From Heterodera schachtii (taxonomy: Eukaryota; Nematoda; Chromadorea; Rhabditida; Heteroderidae): 64,000 nt of DNA. Location of the stretch: the NCBI GenBank assembly GCA_023374025.1, contig SIJG01000001.1, positions 4,904,828-4,968,827 on the forward strand, in the 5' to 3' direction. A model generated the notes under the pieces. It did no database searches and was not told where the DNA came from. It worked only from the letters and a program-made list of their open reading frames with translations. The number at the start of each line of letters is the position of its first letter. Position 1 is the first letter of the stretch. Position numbers and translations under genes: made by a program. Positions 13,501 through 25,738 of the stretch are shown piece by piece.

Positions 13501-16500
13501 CCGCCCGCCCTTTCGCGCTTTTGCGCAGACGTCGCCGTTGTGCCACCAAAGTCAGCGTTTCAACAACCTCAATTTGGATTTCGATGCGACGAAATTCGAC
13601 AAGCTAAAGAGAAATGGCATTGCAAAAGCAAAGGGACAAAGAAAGTGAGGGAATCAAAGAGAGTGCCAAAGAAAGGGAGGGAAAAGCAAATTCAAAAAGG
13701 AAAACGAACGGATGGAAAGAGAAAGTGGGGGAACCAAAGAGAGTGCCAAAGAAAGGGAGGGAAAAGCAAAGCAAAAGATAAAGCGCAAATTAAAAGGGCA
13801 AATTAAAAGTGTCATTTAGCCAACCGTAAAGCTGCTGCGAATGCGCCGATCCAATTCAGCGAGCGAAGAAAAGTCAAAAGTTTGAGCACAGAGAGAAGTC
13901 AATTCGGCCAATTCTTTTGTCGCCCATTGAATGCGTTCCGCGCGTTCGCCGACAGATTTTGTTGCCTGAGGGAAATGCCTTTGAATTGTCTAACCCGGCC
14001 AAAAGTCAATTAGGATATTGTGATGTTGGATTAAAAAAAACATAATTATAAATTGCCAAATGGCTGATGGCACTGACCATCTCCGAGTCGGGGTCGTGAT
14101 GGATTGTCCACTGTTCCAAATCCGTCAAAACTTTCTCCAAGTGAATAAATCTGCCTTTGAAACTGTCCAACGTTTCGAGCTGATCCAAGAAGCGGCGGTG
14201 AACAGCTCCAAAACGTGCAATTTGACTTTGCTTTTCATTTGTGCCGACAATTGGCGGTGATTGGGCAGCCCATCGGTTGAGGGATGCCTCGGCAGTTGGA
14301 AAATCTTTGCCAAGGTCCTAAAAAAGACGTAACTGTGGCACCGATCAAGCAGAATGGCCTTCACCTGAAGCCAATCGATCAGATTGATCAGCTCTTCCTC
14401 GTCTTTTGGCCTTTTGCGTGCCAACTCTTCGCCTATCATTTGCCATTTCCAAAATGCCGTGTTTCTCTTCGCTTCCGTGCCGTTTTCACTCGGTTCGGCA
14501 TTTCCCCTATTCCTCTTCCCCTTCGAATTGATTCTGATTTGTCACTTCTTCCGATTGTTTCCCTTGCTGAACTTCTTCTTCCTTCGTCTTCATTTTCCTC
14601 CGTTTTCCTATTTCTTTTATCCTTTTTTTGGCTTCATCCGCCGCCATTTCCGTCAATTCCGCCCCAATCGTGCCAATTTTTGCAGCTAATTCCTCACATT
14701 CGTTCATTTTCTCCGTCCATTTGTCCTTTGCCAATGTTTGATTTTGCATTTGCTTATCGGCCATTTCGAATTTCGTCCAAAAATTGGCCAATTCTTCCAA
14801 AATGTTGCCAAATTCGAAAAAGCGTCTAATTTCTCGTCGGAATTCCTTTGTCAATTGATTGTGCACTCGCAATGACCAATTGCGTAATTCTTAAGCCGAA
14901 TTATACTGTAATTGCCTGAATTGGGTACCGTAATGATGCGCCGATTGATTTGGAGAAGGCGTTGGAATTGCATTCTGTAGCGAACTGAGCAAATGTTCAC
15001 ACATTTCATTTGGTTTTTCTTTCGTGGCGAATTCCTTATAATGCGATACGGTATCAATGCCCGGTATTTAATTTCCCACTGTAATTACCGTCCATTCGTC
15101 CAATGTTTGCCGCGTTTGCTGTTCCCCGTTCAATTGGGTCTTCCAAATTCGAATTTTCGATTTTAAAATACCCAGCTTTTCCAAAACTCGGAAGCGGCAC
15201 TGCTCAAAAAGCATTTGTGCCATGGCATTCCTCTGTTTTTCTGAGAGTGCGTCAAAACGACGCCTAAAATCGCCAAGCAAATGCATCGGTTGGAGAAGCG
15301 AATCAGCGGAAAGCGAATCGAAAGGAGAAACGGAGCCGATTTGATGTTCCAATTCGTAGAGAAGGGCACGCTGATCAGCCAAAATGCGGAAGAATTGCTA
15401 GAACCAATCAATAAATTAATTGGGTAATTAATGCAAGTCAAACGATCAATTAATTGTAATTGGAAAAGAGAAGCGCACTTCCAATCGGCCAATGGCCGCC
15501 TCCAATCGCCGCAAAGTTTCGTCCACTTGGCCGGCATTTAACAGCTGATCAATGCCATTGTATTCACTCGATGAAAGCAATCGTTCACCGGAGGAAATCC
15601 AATCAGAAAGAGGGGCCAATTGGGCCGAGTGACTGTCCGGGAAATAAGTGCACAAATGGCACTCCCAATCATCGATGGCACACTGTCCAAGAAGGAAAAA
15701 TCAAATACCGTACCATAAGTCATTTTCAAATGGTAATTAACTAATTATTCGGTTGATTAATGTCCAGTCCGTGATATTACATTAAAAGTTAATTAATTTT
15801 CCTGGCAATTTTCTCACTTCCAATTGCTCCATTTCGTCCTCAATTTGCCGTGCCGTTTTCTCCCCCTCCGCCTCCTCCGATGCGCTTTTTCTAATTGCCA
15901 CTAGCAAATGGTCGACAATCGCCGCCCGCCGTTCCCAAAATTCTTCGCGCATTTGCGTGAACCACTGAAAAATTTGGCAAATTTTGTGCCTTTCAATGCC
16001 CGTACAATAAAATGCCGAATTGTGATTCGTTGCCGTGCCACCAATTTGAGCCGTTCGTCCGCGGCGACGGAATGCAACCAATGGAGCCATTCTTTGAACA
16101 CGAAAAACTGAAAAATGAATTTAAAATTGAAATGCTAATTTAAACAAATGTTTCACTTTTTCTTCTTCCATTTCCTTCTTTTGTTGGCATTGTTCGACGA
16201 CAACAGAAACATCGGCAGGGACAACAGAAGAAATTTGAATCGAAGAATGACTCATCATTTGGTGGGGACGAAGGCAAACGAATTGAGAGACGTAAGCGAT
16301 CAGAGAACGTTTGTCCGGCACATATTCAGAGACAGTCACATCTCGCGCCTCCAACAATGGGCTTAATTAAACTAACGACTATTAATGTCATAAATTACAA
16401 TATTACCGTATAGCCAGGTGGATTCAATCAATTAGGGGCAATGTTTACCGTATGCCCAGATGTATTCATAGGGCAACAAATTACCGTATACTCAGGTGAA

Positions 16501-17876
16501 CCCAATCAATTAGGGGTAATAAATTACAGTATACCCAGGCAGACTCAATCAATCAGGGCAATAATTACCGTATGCCCAGATGGAGCCGTGCCACTTCCAT
16601 TGCCCTTTCCGTCCTCCGCTGTGCACTTTGCACGTCGTTTCCCCCACCCAAAACTTCGCCTCGAGACATCAACGCGGGAGCAAAACGATGGACGAGTGCG
16701 CAGAAGAGACGCCCGTCGCACCAACTGCGGTCGAAATCGCGCACACGCAAGCCAAGGTCACTGAACAAAAAGGCAAACTAATTATCAGATTAAAAGGATG
16801 GCATAATTAATTGGCCAATTAACGGCTGACCCGATCACTTCATCGGTGACCCATTTGATCAGTTGCCGCTCAATTCCCTCCTTCGGCAAACTGTCCGTTG
16901 TCCGCGTAACAATCGCCGCTGTTCCCCCGCCATTGGAAGTGCCAGGCAATGCCAAAAGATGGCACTTTTGTTCCGTTTGTTGTTGGTGAATTTGATGCCA
17001 AACGGACTGTCGCAACAGTGACAGATTTTGCTCGACCTTACAAATTAGCAAAAATAACACATCATTAAAAATGAGTGGACAATTAATGAGTCCCCTGGGA
17101 CTCGGTCGCCCAATTCTCTCCAAATTTTTGATCCGTCCACCTGAAAGTGAAGAATGATTTGCCAGACGAGGCCAAGCCAAACGTGCGGGTTCCCGTCGGC
17201 CAAGTCGGTCGCGCTGTTCCCCAACAGTTTAAGCCCATTCTCGCGCAGACATTTCAACGCGACGGAAAGATTGGCCAAGTGGTGGACGCGCTGTTTTGAA
17301 CTGACACCGCCGGAAGAGTGCCGTCTTTGGACTTTCCTGACAATTAAATTACAGTTAATTACAGATTATGAAAATGCAAAAGTCTGAGTTTCGGCACAAA
17401 ATCACCCACCCGTTCGATTGTCCGTTTTTTGACACCGCGACAACGGCACTTTCCGTAGTGACGAGCTTAATAACGCAATCAAAGGTAAGAACGGAACTGA
17501 TATTCCCATTAAAGCCTAATTAGCTTCTATTTTAAGCCCAAACACTCACCAAAACTTGGCCAGTCAAAACTTCCAACAAACGGCACAGCAAAACGCCGTC
17601 ACGCATGTCAATGAAAAGGTCGGTGACTCTGCCAGAAGAGGAATGCTTAAAAGAATGGGATAAAGCAAAGGAGGGGAAAGTCAAAGCCAATTGATTTGAT
17701 CAGTAAAAAGCCATAATTTAGATGATTAAATGCCCAAAAAGGCAATTAACAAAATCCAAAACAAAGTCTAAACGGAAAATCACCTCTTCGAGACGGAAAT
17801 TGACCCAATTAGTGAAGGTTTTCTTCTGCATTTGCTGTTCAGCTTCTAAATTAAAATTTGCCAAAATATTTTCCAT
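1..17876 (-). CDS. anc-1: ANC-1/nesprin giant actin-nucleus linker protein, 5' part (3' end outside window)
   Basis: Giant KASH-family protein that ties the outer nuclear membrane to actin. The N-terminus is complete: a start at 17874-17876 opens a type-1 CH domain containing QKKTFTNWVNFRL, then DLFIDMRDGVLLCRLLEVL, and a second CH domain follows (FDRSWCDGRLFCALVH). Afterwards comes almost uninterrupted charged heptad-like sequence without membrane segments, and finally the near-identical repeat array. Minus-strand exons I could bound include 17784-17876, 17550-17645, 17141-17290, 16839-17036, 12685-13345, 12409-12578, 10897-11196, 10634-10834, 10145-10438, 9942-10100, 9459-9623, 9046-9378, 8447-8585, 7835-8047, 7253-7615, about 6610-7049, 6217-6508, 5041-5733, 4883-4993 and 4311-4832. 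Between 13.5 and 16.8 kb further exons exist with less certain ends. The KASH tail is not in the window. Paired CH domains plus long near-identical repeats are the known architecture of C. elegans ANC-1; dystonin or spectrin lack such an array. A third CH1 exon near 17.41-17.45 kb has unclear borders. Confidence 0.87.
983..1007 (-). other. anc-1: Apparent 25-nt intron in repeat copy 1 of anc-1
   Basis: Read on the minus strand, the frame ending in HDNLL meets GTAAGT, an in-frame TAA 15 nt later, and a CAG acceptor. Removing 25 nt rejoins the frame at GICNAIGL. Copy 2 has the same structure at 3686-3710 with one substitution next to the acceptor (AACAG versus AGCAG). Without splicing the reading frame stops in both copies. 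Confidence 0.7.
4577..15735 (-). other. anc-1: Unique coiled-coil / spectrin-like rod of anc-1
   Basis: About twenty exons of 50-230 codons, separated mostly by introns of 47-250 nt, encode charged helical sequence. Examples of typical stretches are ELKTDLKTVAAIASV (near 7.0 kb), RLNGLERKEYSELRK (near 9.25 kb) and WLKQLNDQLAPEQSQ (near 10.8 kb). No membrane segment or catalytic motif is visible. The intron at 4994-5040 is 47 nt and that at 4833-4882 is 50 nt, both GT..AG. The last unique exon (4311-4832) is a fusion of a highly charged segment (RREWEREETDQQREG) to the first repeat unit. The largest intron, 11197-12408, is G-rich and carries no coding signal. Confidence 0.75.
11197..12408 (-). 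repeat. Large purine-rich intron of anc-1 with long G runs
   Basis: On the plus strand this intron is dominated by G and A, with several runs of 8-12 G at 11326-11410 and a GA-dinucleotide stretch near 11660-11700. Apparent proline-rich open frames on the minus strand here are composition artefacts. AT-rich sequence fills the remainder. Confidence 0.6.
15818..17876 (-). other. anc-1: Paired calponin-homology (CH1-CH2) actin-binding domain of anc-1
   Basis: CH1 is spread over exons 17784-17876 (31 codons), 17550-17645 (32 codons), a short exon near 17.41-17.45 kb and 17141-17290 (50 codons; contains RVHHLANLSVAL and the DGNPHVWLGLVWQII helix). Exon 16839-17036 holds the linker and the first CH2 helix (ERQLIKWV). 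CH2 continues at about 16571-16758 with the hallmark SWCDGRLFCALVH and in the exon starting near 16361 with YVPDKRSLIAYVSQF, the typical CH2 end. The splice phases of the first two exons agree. The order CH1-CH2 followed by helical repeats is the actin-binding head of the spectrin/nesprin superfamily. I infer F-actin binding from the family. Confidence 0.88.
16400..16582. repeat. Intronic tandem repeat, about 50-60 bp period
   Basis: Between the CH2 exons of anc-1, four degenerate copies of a unit follow one another. Each contains a TTACCGTAT-like core followed by GCCCAG or ACCCAGG and then an AATCAATTAGGG-like stretch. The core recurs at about 16402, 16445, 16481, 16523 (as TTACAGTAT) and 16564. 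The same TACCGTA/TACGGTA core also appears in other introns of the window. Confidence 0.75.
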
Positions 17877-18733
17877 TTTGAGCTAAATTCCCGTAAAATA
17901 TTTTGAAAAGTCAATTGGCAATGAATGGTTCGATTTGTTTTTGCGCTCTTTCGAAGGAATTAATGGCCAATAAAACGCGCGGGGAATTAGCACAGATGGC
18001 GGAAATATTTGTGAAAAAAGAAGGAAAAGCGGAAAATGTAAACCTATTAAATATTAAAATATATTTTTAAATATACGGAAAAATTTTTAATTAATTCGAA
18101 AGAAAAATTGAAATTTTGGCATTGAAAAGTGATCAAATTGAAGGAAAAGTGAAAATTAATAAAAAAAAAAAAAAAAAAAGAATGACGGATTAATGTAAAC
18201 AAAAAATAGAGCGCAAAAATGAATGAACAAATGGAAAAGGGAAAAGAAATTGCGACATCAATCCGACGCCATTTCCAATCGATGCATTTGGGGAAAGACG
18301 GAGGAAAGAATGCCCTCCCGCGGGGGGACAAAATGGGGGGGGGGGGGGGAAACTGTTAAAATTTGCAAAGCAAAGGCATTGTAAAGTGAGCGAACAATCG
18401 GTCAATTGGAAAAAAACGAAAAAAAAATGGAAAATCAGCCGAAGTTGGAGCAGTACAACTGCAGGAGGAGGAGGAGAAATATGGTGAGCAGAACAAAATG
18501 AAAAAGCAAAGAAGGTGAAATGATCGGCACCTTCGATTTGCCAATTTGACAGAGAAAATCATTGGTCACTCACTCACTCATTCATTGTTTGTGTCCATTC
18601 GTTCGTTTGTTCAGTCCACGGCTTTACCCCCCCCCCCCCTCCCCTCCCCCCATTGTCACCCGCCCCCCTTAATGACCTCCAGTTGCATCCCATTACCATT
18701 CATTACCCCCTCCACCCCCCTCTCTTTTGACTG
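17877..18733. other. Upstream region of anc-1, no gene seen
   Basis: AT-rich sequence with a poly-A run near 18160-18180 and a G run at 18339-18351. On the minus strand a TTTAG acceptor lies six bases before the anc-1 ATG (at 17883-17887), which could be a trans-splice site or the acceptor of an unseen 5' exon. The CCCC-rich stretch at 18626-18730 has no coding signal. Confidence 0.5.
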
Positions 18734-19001
18734 ACCATTTAATTCGTCGTCACTGTTCCATTGGCCCTTTTTTCCGCCCGAAGGCAAACAGCACAAACAA
18801 CAGCAGCAGCACGTGCTCCTCTTCTGCTTGTTCAGCTGCTCTTTTTGGTGCTTTCTCAATGCTTTTTGTTCTGCTTTTCTTCGCTTTTTCTCCTCCTTCC
18901 AATTTGCAATTTGCGACGGATGGGCGGGCAAAGGCAGTGAAATTGCAGGCGAAGGCGTTGGACTGCTCGGACTTGATGGACTGTTTGAATTCCTCGTCTT
19001 C
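18734..19001 (-). CDS. Probable isolated exon: Ser/Pro, Lys-rich and poly-Cys protein of unknown identity
   Basis: A minus-strand open frame of about 89 codons is bounded by a polypyrimidine-AAG acceptor (about 19002-19016) and a GTCAGT donor near 18733. It reads Ser/Pro-rich sequence (NSPSSPSSPTPSPA), then a strongly basic amphipathic stretch (KEEKKRRKAEQKALRKH), a cluster of seven cysteines (CCCCCLCC) and an acidic end (NSDDELN). A basic helix followed by clustered cysteines is the kind of sequence that is palmitoylated for membrane attachment, which is inference only. It does not splice in frame to the first anc-1 exon. I do not recognise the family, and low-complexity DNA could produce such a frame by chance. 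Confidence 0.4.
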
Positions 19002-19016
19002 TTGAAAAAAAAAAAA

Positions 19017-22000
19017 CTAAAATTAGATACTGTAATACAAAAATGGTTTTATAAACGATCAAACCCTTTTGTCCTCTTTCTTTGATTTTCTTTTGTTGTT
19101 TTTCTCGTTTTTTGACATAAATCGGAATAAAAAAAGAAAATAAACACCATATAAATCTAATAAATTAAATTATTTTAATGGTCAAAAAGTGATAAATGAT
19201 TCGATGGAATAACATTTTTTGATTAAAAAATGGAAATATTATTTATTTTTAAGAAAAAAAAGGATGACGAATAAAATGTGAAAATTGGGGGAGAAGCAAA
19301 AAGCGATGGAGGAAAAGCGCAAAAGGCAAAGGGAAAGGCGAAACAATCGCAAAGCTCACAAATATTTTTTATTAGGCCATTTCAACGGGCGATAAAAATA
19401 AAATCCTTTGGCCCTTTTTTTGCTGTTCGCTTTCTTTGGCCAAATTTGGTGGGGGTAAAATCGGAAAAATAAATGCGAAAGATGTCCATGGGCAGATGAA
19501 GCAAATATATTTTTTGAATTTTTATCCCTTTGATCGGCGAACATTTTAAAAGGGAGGCTAAGCATTGAAATTAAAACTTTGCATGGAATAAATCGGCCGA
19601 AATTCGATCAAACAATTAAAACAACTGATCAAAGCTGGAATGAATTTAAATTTAAATTAATTTAAATTTCATTTTCACAATTGGACAAATTTATACCACC
19701 ATAATTCTCTCCTTTTGTGCTCACTTTCCATGGGTACAATACACAAAAATAATTCTCCGTCACCTCACTTTTTGTCCATTGATTTCCCATTTTCGCCGAC
19801 AAAAAAAAACATTCAATTGGAAGCTAATGGAGAGATAAAAAAAAAAGGAAAAGCTGAAAAATAAGGGGAAAAAAGGTGAGAAAATAATAAAAAAAAATGT
19901 AACAAATTTTAATCACTCACTGATAAATCAAAAAATGACAATTGGTTAATTTATTATGCCAAACAGAAAAAGTGATAAGGGAGAAGAAGCGTTTGTTGTT
20001 TGGCCAGACAACAAAACAGGAAATGATATGAGAAGGGGCTTTTCCAATTAATTAATTATTTTTGTTTTTGATTTATTTGCTTAACTTTGTCCCCAAATGA
20101 ACGGTTTTTCCTCACTTTGCAATTCAATTTGAACAAATATTTGGTGTGAAATGGTCAAATTTAAATATTTGATTTTCGAATGATCGGAAATTGTTGGGAC
20201 GCGGCGGAGAAGGGATTATTTGGGATTATTTGTGCGGTGTTATGACAGCCAAAAGAGAAGAAACGAAACAAATTGGCCGAGTTGGGGGAAACGCACCAAG
20301 TCACTGCTCACTCATTCACTTCATATTCATTCCATCAATCGTTCTCTCTCCGCGTCATTCGCTGCGTTTGTTTGCCCAACGAAAGGGGGAAAAGTGATTT
20401 GGGAAAGTGATCATTTGGAGAGGGCGGAGGGATCAATCAGATTTAATGATCAGAAGCATTGAAAACAGTGCCAATGAATGGTGGGATCAGCAGCAGTTGC
20501 CTCAACAATTGATGGCAATCTCTGCTGCTAGTGCTGATCACTCTGTTTTGGTTTTGGGTTCGGTGATTCGTTCGGATTCGATTCAAATGGATTAAAAAGC
20601 GGAGAAAAAAGAGTTTTTAAATCGATGTTTAAGCAACGAGTGCTTTCTGAGAAGAGGACGAAAAGCCATTCCAATTCAAATGGCGGAGTAAAATTTGTGG
20701 ACAAATTGCGTCATTATGGAAAATTTGAAGAAAATTCGAGTGGGTTTTAAAATCCCCTCCTCCTCCTGCATTCCTTACTATCCCATAAAAGTCACAAAGT
20801 GATCATTGCATTCAGTGCAACAAATAACATTAACGTAAATGCACAGAATTTTACGGTTGCCCGGTCATCGGGGACAAATTGGGCGGGGAAGGGTCATTAA
20901 CATAATTAGGGTTAATTAATTGGAGGTGACAACGCGCAAGGAATGATCATCCAATGTCAAATAGGAAAGGAAGGCAAAAGTACGGCAAAAGGAAAAGGGG
21001 GGAAGGGACAGAGAAAGAAGCACAAACATAGGAAAAGCACTGAAGTAAAATAGGGGAGGGGTGGGAGGGGGGCTAATTGGTAGTCAAAAGCAATTAGAGG
21101 GAGCAAATTAACTTTTAAAAACATTGAAGCAATCAAAGAGAACATTCTCTCTATCTATTGCGGGCTGTTTTTGTTTTGGCATTTTGAAAAGGGATTCATT
21201 CCTTTTTCCTTTTATGGAGTGCGCCTTTGTCAGTGGTTGCCGGAGGGGACGGAGGGGGGGGGGGGCAAATGGGGGGAGGGAGGGGTATTGATTGAGGGAA
21301 AGAAATGGGGGGGGAGGGGAGGGGAATACATCATCCGTACAATGAATGACGAATGAATGGGCCAACCGCTGGGCCATGAGGCCAACGGCAACAGCAGAAA
21401 ATACACTTAAAAGAGGGAGAAATATGTGAGAAATGCGGGAGACGAACAACAAAAATGGGGGGGGGGGGGGGAGCAGAGATTAAAGCCACCGGGGGAGAGA
21501 CCGAAAAAGGGGCGAAAAGCAAAACAGACGAAAAGCGGAGGAATTCAATTGGAAATGTTAAACGATATGTCAAAAGGACACAAAGGTTTGTCGGACATTA
21601 ATCAGATAAAAATGCTTAAATGAGAAAATCCATTCGAAAGGATTTGAGAGAAAACGCAACGGATTAACAAAGGGAATAAAATAAAAAGAACGGACGGAAG
21701 GACGAATGTCCATTTTGGCACAACGATTTAAGAAAACAAAAACTTTTTAAAAAATAAATTCGGTTGTTTTTCCCATCAAACGACGACAGTCAGCGGAAGC
21801 GGCAATTCTTTTCTCAACCCGCGCTGGGACAAAACGAAAAGGTAGGCAAATTTTGAAAGAAAAATAAAAAATATATATTTTAGTCAATGATACACTGATC
21901 AGCAAAAAAGAGATATTTATTAAACTTTTCCATTTTCCTTTTAATTGCTTTTCCATTTGCTTTTCCCTCTTTTGCCCCCCCCACCCTCCGTTCTTTCGTT

Positions 22001-23531
22001 CGTTTTGACCGTGTCAAGTTCAGTCTGTTTGGTTTTGGTGTTTCCAATGCTCCGTTTACCCATATGCTTTTCCGCTTTTCCTAATCATAAAATTCGGCAG
22101 TTTTATTTTGTTGCTCAATCACCGCAAAATGAGCAGTCGTTGGCCCAAAGAAAGAATGATCAGCTGATCGGACATAAACAAGGCAAACAGATCAGAAGGA
22201 AGAGGCGAGAGAGAGTGGACGAAAAGGCAAAACGACCGAATGATCCGAAAAAATCACCAGCAAAAAGTGATCAGAGATGGGACTGTGTCTGATTGTGAGT
22301 CAAATTTGCCCCCCCCCCCCCCTCCATCCCTTTTAAATATTTAATTGCTTTTTTCCGTTTTACCAAAGTCAAATCCCGTCAAAAGTCTCTTCTCGTCCAA
22401 TTCAATTCGTTGTTAAACTGTACAATATTGGCTGAAACTGAATATGAATGAATGATTCCGACTTTTCTCCTCTTTTTCTCTCCTTCTCTTTGCAAATCCA
22501 ATTGCAAATTCTCTTTCATTTTTACTCAATTTGTAAATGTTTTTGCCTTTTTTGGCTTTGGCACTGACCATCCCTTTGCCCTTCGCCCTTTTTGCTTTGG
22601 CAATATTCGATTAAATGGCATTTTCACTGTCCATTTTTGCAATATTTTTAAAATTTTTTTATTTCGAATAAACGCGGAAGGAATTATTATTTACAGTAGA
22701 AAAAGAACTGAACTCAGCTGTCAAAGTGTAACGGCAAATTGTGCAGAAACACGCGAAGAGAAGATGAAACGCAAATTAATTATTGCCCATTTTCGTTTGA
22801 GGACGAAGCGACCCAATACTTTTTGATATTATTTTCCCCTTGGATTTTGGCATTATCCCCCCCCCCGTTCCTTCACCTCTGCCCCCCCCCCCTTTTAGTG
22901 CCATTTTCTCTTCCGCTTGTTTGCCTCTGTTTGAGCTGAGCTGTCTGTTGAGAATGAGAAAGTTCTGCTGCTGTTTTTGTTGTTGTTGCTGGGATGGGCT
23001 TGTGCCCCTGGGGGATGTTTTTGTTGCAAAATGCCCCCCAAACGTCCCTCCACCATTCTCCGGCAATGCTCACTTTAGTTGACCGAAATTGAATCTGCAA
23101 CCAACGAGCATGCTCCCCCCCCCCCCCCCCTCGTGGCCACTATTGCCATGGATGGCATGGGACCCTCCAAGGCACTCGCCCGGGCCATGCCTCCCACTCA
23201 ACTTCCCCGTCCCCTCAGTTGTTTGCTTTTCTCACAGAGATTTATTTGTCCACTCCACCCCCCCCCCCCCCCCGATGGTTTATTTAAGCCAACACTGCTT
23301 CTCCTCCCTTCCCGTTCCATCCGCTGCAATTCCAAATTCGCAAATTAGTCCCCCCCCCATTCCCCCCCCCTTTTCATCGTTGGTCCCCTCTTTTTGGTCC
23401 CCCGTCCCTCCCCTTTTGGCTGTTTGTTGTTCAGCTGCTTTTCCATTTGTCCATCTGCTCCCCGCCCTCTCGAAAGCTTCATTCTTCAATATTATATCAG
23501 TGCAACAATTGCTCCGTCTTTCTTTCCCCAA
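19017..23531. other. Gene-poor intergenic region
   Basis: About 4.5 kb with many stops in all frames, AT-rich at 19.0-20.9 kb and studded with G or C runs: 21258-21269, 21459-21470, 22309-22321, 22859-22866 and 23107-23130. Open frames here are proline- or glycine-rich products of the homopolymers. I see no conserved coding sequence. The last 300 bases probably contain the promoter of the GPCR gene. Confidence 0.5.
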
Positions 23532-25738
23532 ATGTCCGCTTCATCCCCATCCCCCGCCGTCTTTCTCCCATCGATGCCCTCCTCCTCCTCCTCGTCGTTT
23601 TGGTGGACATCCGCCGTTGGCACCGCCTGTTACCATGAGCCGAAGGTGCACGACTACGAGCTGTACTTCCAACTGAGCAGGTCCATCTGAACAGCGGTTA
23701 TTCCCGAATTCAGGGGAAAAGTGACCAAAATACGAATGAATGCCAATTGAAATGATTGCCATGTACTTAAGGATTTCTCTTTTTGTGCTTCTTCCGCTTG
23801 CACTGCTCGGACTTCTGTCCAACACTTGCGCATTGATTTGTCTGTGCACTCCGCCCAAAATTTCGTCCGGAGTGTTCATTTACCTGAAGGCATTGCTCGT
23901 GCTGGACCATTGCCATATTATCGTCTCAATGGCCAACACTTTGTTCCCTGACTTTTGCGATTCGCACCATTCCCCGGAACATATCGCTTATGGGTCCGTT
24001 TCCGTTTTCCGATGACCGTCTTAATGACTAATTAAGCGTTCTTAAATCGCTTTTTAGCTTTTGCATGTTCGAACGGCGCTTTCTGCGCGCGATGGTCCCA
24101 CGACTTGACCTGATGGTGGACACTCTCCACGTGTGGACAATCGCTTCGTTAGCAGCGCATCGATATTGGAAGGTGCAGCAGTTTTGAACATTTCAATGCC
24201 AGGACAATGGAAAACACATTGGCTGGTCATTGTTCATCAATCATTCGCCGATTATCTGACCTCAATACCATAACCCCAATTATTAGATTATCTTATCAAT
24301 CAAATATCCCTTCGGATTATTCTCATCCCTTTCAGATTTCTCGCCCGGTCGTCTCCCGTTCCAAAGACACCGTCAGCAGGGCCCGCTCTCTGATGGCCAT
24401 TCTGTTTATTGCCATAACCTTCTACCGCTTACCGTCCTTCATTGTCGAACTTCAGATCAAATGGCAGCCCGTGTTTCGCATTCAGAAACGACTCGAAACC
24501 ACAGAAGTGAAAGGGGCGAACGGTGTGGCAAACCGTAGTCATACGGTGCCATACCGTATCATGGGCTAAGGCAGGGGGGGAGGGGATTTGCACCGTCAAA
24601 TATGTGCCGGCTGAGCATTCCTTTTGCCCTTATTGGCCATGCCATTGCAAATGCTCATCGCTTAATCCTTGGCTTTGTCAGATGCTTTCTCCCTATCGCA
24701 TTTGGCTTTATTCCGTCATCGATCCCATCGTCTCACATTTTCTGCCCTTTGTTCTGATGTGCGTCTTTTCGCTGCTCACACTGTGTGAAATCGTGAAGAG
24801 TCGACAATTCGCCTATGCTCAGTTCAGTGTCTCATGCGATTCGCAAGGCGCAATTGTGAAAAGGCGAAGGTCGAGCAGTTCAAGGCGAGTAAACGGAGAA
24901 ATGTTGGGAAAATTGTGGAGAAATGGTAGAAAAAACCAGGAAGGATACATGGGAAAAGCTAGCTACATATTTTAAAGCGAAAGGCAATTCACTTTAAGCC
25001 ATCCATTGCGAAGGCGAAGCGACGGCGTACGGCAAAAACAAGGCAATGTTTGTGAGTTGGGACGGAAGAATATGCCGATTTTTGCCGATTATAGTGGCCA
25101 AATGACATTACTTTGCAAATTGTCATTTGCCTTTTCTTCAGAATATCGGGCAACTCTTTCCATCGTTCTGATCATTTTGCTTTATCTCGTGCTCCATTCC
25201 ATGGAATTGTACATTTTGGCTCGGAAATGGCAACTGCTTGCCCAGGTGGGCACGATTTCAACACATCCAATCCCACCCAATTGCTTTTTCCGACTTTATG
25301 GGTTCTATCAAAGTTGCCATTCATCATTGATCAGGACTTTGATTTGCCGACTTTATTACAACTCATTGCCATTTTCTGTTCAGGACGATTGTCCCACCCG
25401 CGCCGATTACATCCAATCGCACGTCAGCAAAATCCTCTCGGTCCTTTCCGCCTCTGTCAATGCCTTTGTGTTCATCGCATTCACAAATCGCATGAGAAGT
25501 AAGGTTTAAATCACCAAACAAATCGTTCCGGCATTCCATTTCCGAGGAAATCCCCGGGTCATTTTTTTTACACTTTATTGCCATTTTGGCATTACTTGCC
25601 CCCTCTATTCATTCTTCAGCTTACATCCAAATGCTCATTCGACGAACATCGCGCAGTCTTTCGTCGAATTCCAGTGAACCGCCATTACATAAAATAAGCG
25701 AAACACGAACAGTGGCATTTCCCGTGATTGATGTTTAG
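23532..25738 (+). CDS. Rhodopsin-family G-protein-coupled receptor (peptide-receptor-like)
   Basis: Seven hydrophobic segments are spread over about seven exons. Proposed exon 1 starts at 23532 and ends near 23680 (contains YHEPKVHDYELYFQLS, an extracellular N-terminus). TM1 (SLFVLLPLALLGLLS) and TM2 are in exon 2 (about 23771-23993). TM3 ends in AAHRYWKV, the position of the class-A DRY motif. TM4 (SLMAILFIAITFYRLPSF), TM5 (SHFLPFVLMCVFSLLTL), TM6 (TLSIVLIILLYLVLHSMELY) and TM7 (SVNAFVFIAFTNRM) follow. The last exon is Ser-rich and ends at 25736-25738. The TM7 NAFVFIAF and loop sizes resemble invertebrate neuropeptide receptors, but I cannot assign a ligand. HRY instead of DRY and the missing NPxxY are divergent. 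The start is uncertain because the upstream frame is open and low in complexity. Confidence 0.75.

Noticed and set aside
23089..23676. 195-codon proline-rich plus-strand frame
   Set aside because: Driven by C runs. A different frame at 23532-23680 leads in phase into the GPCR.
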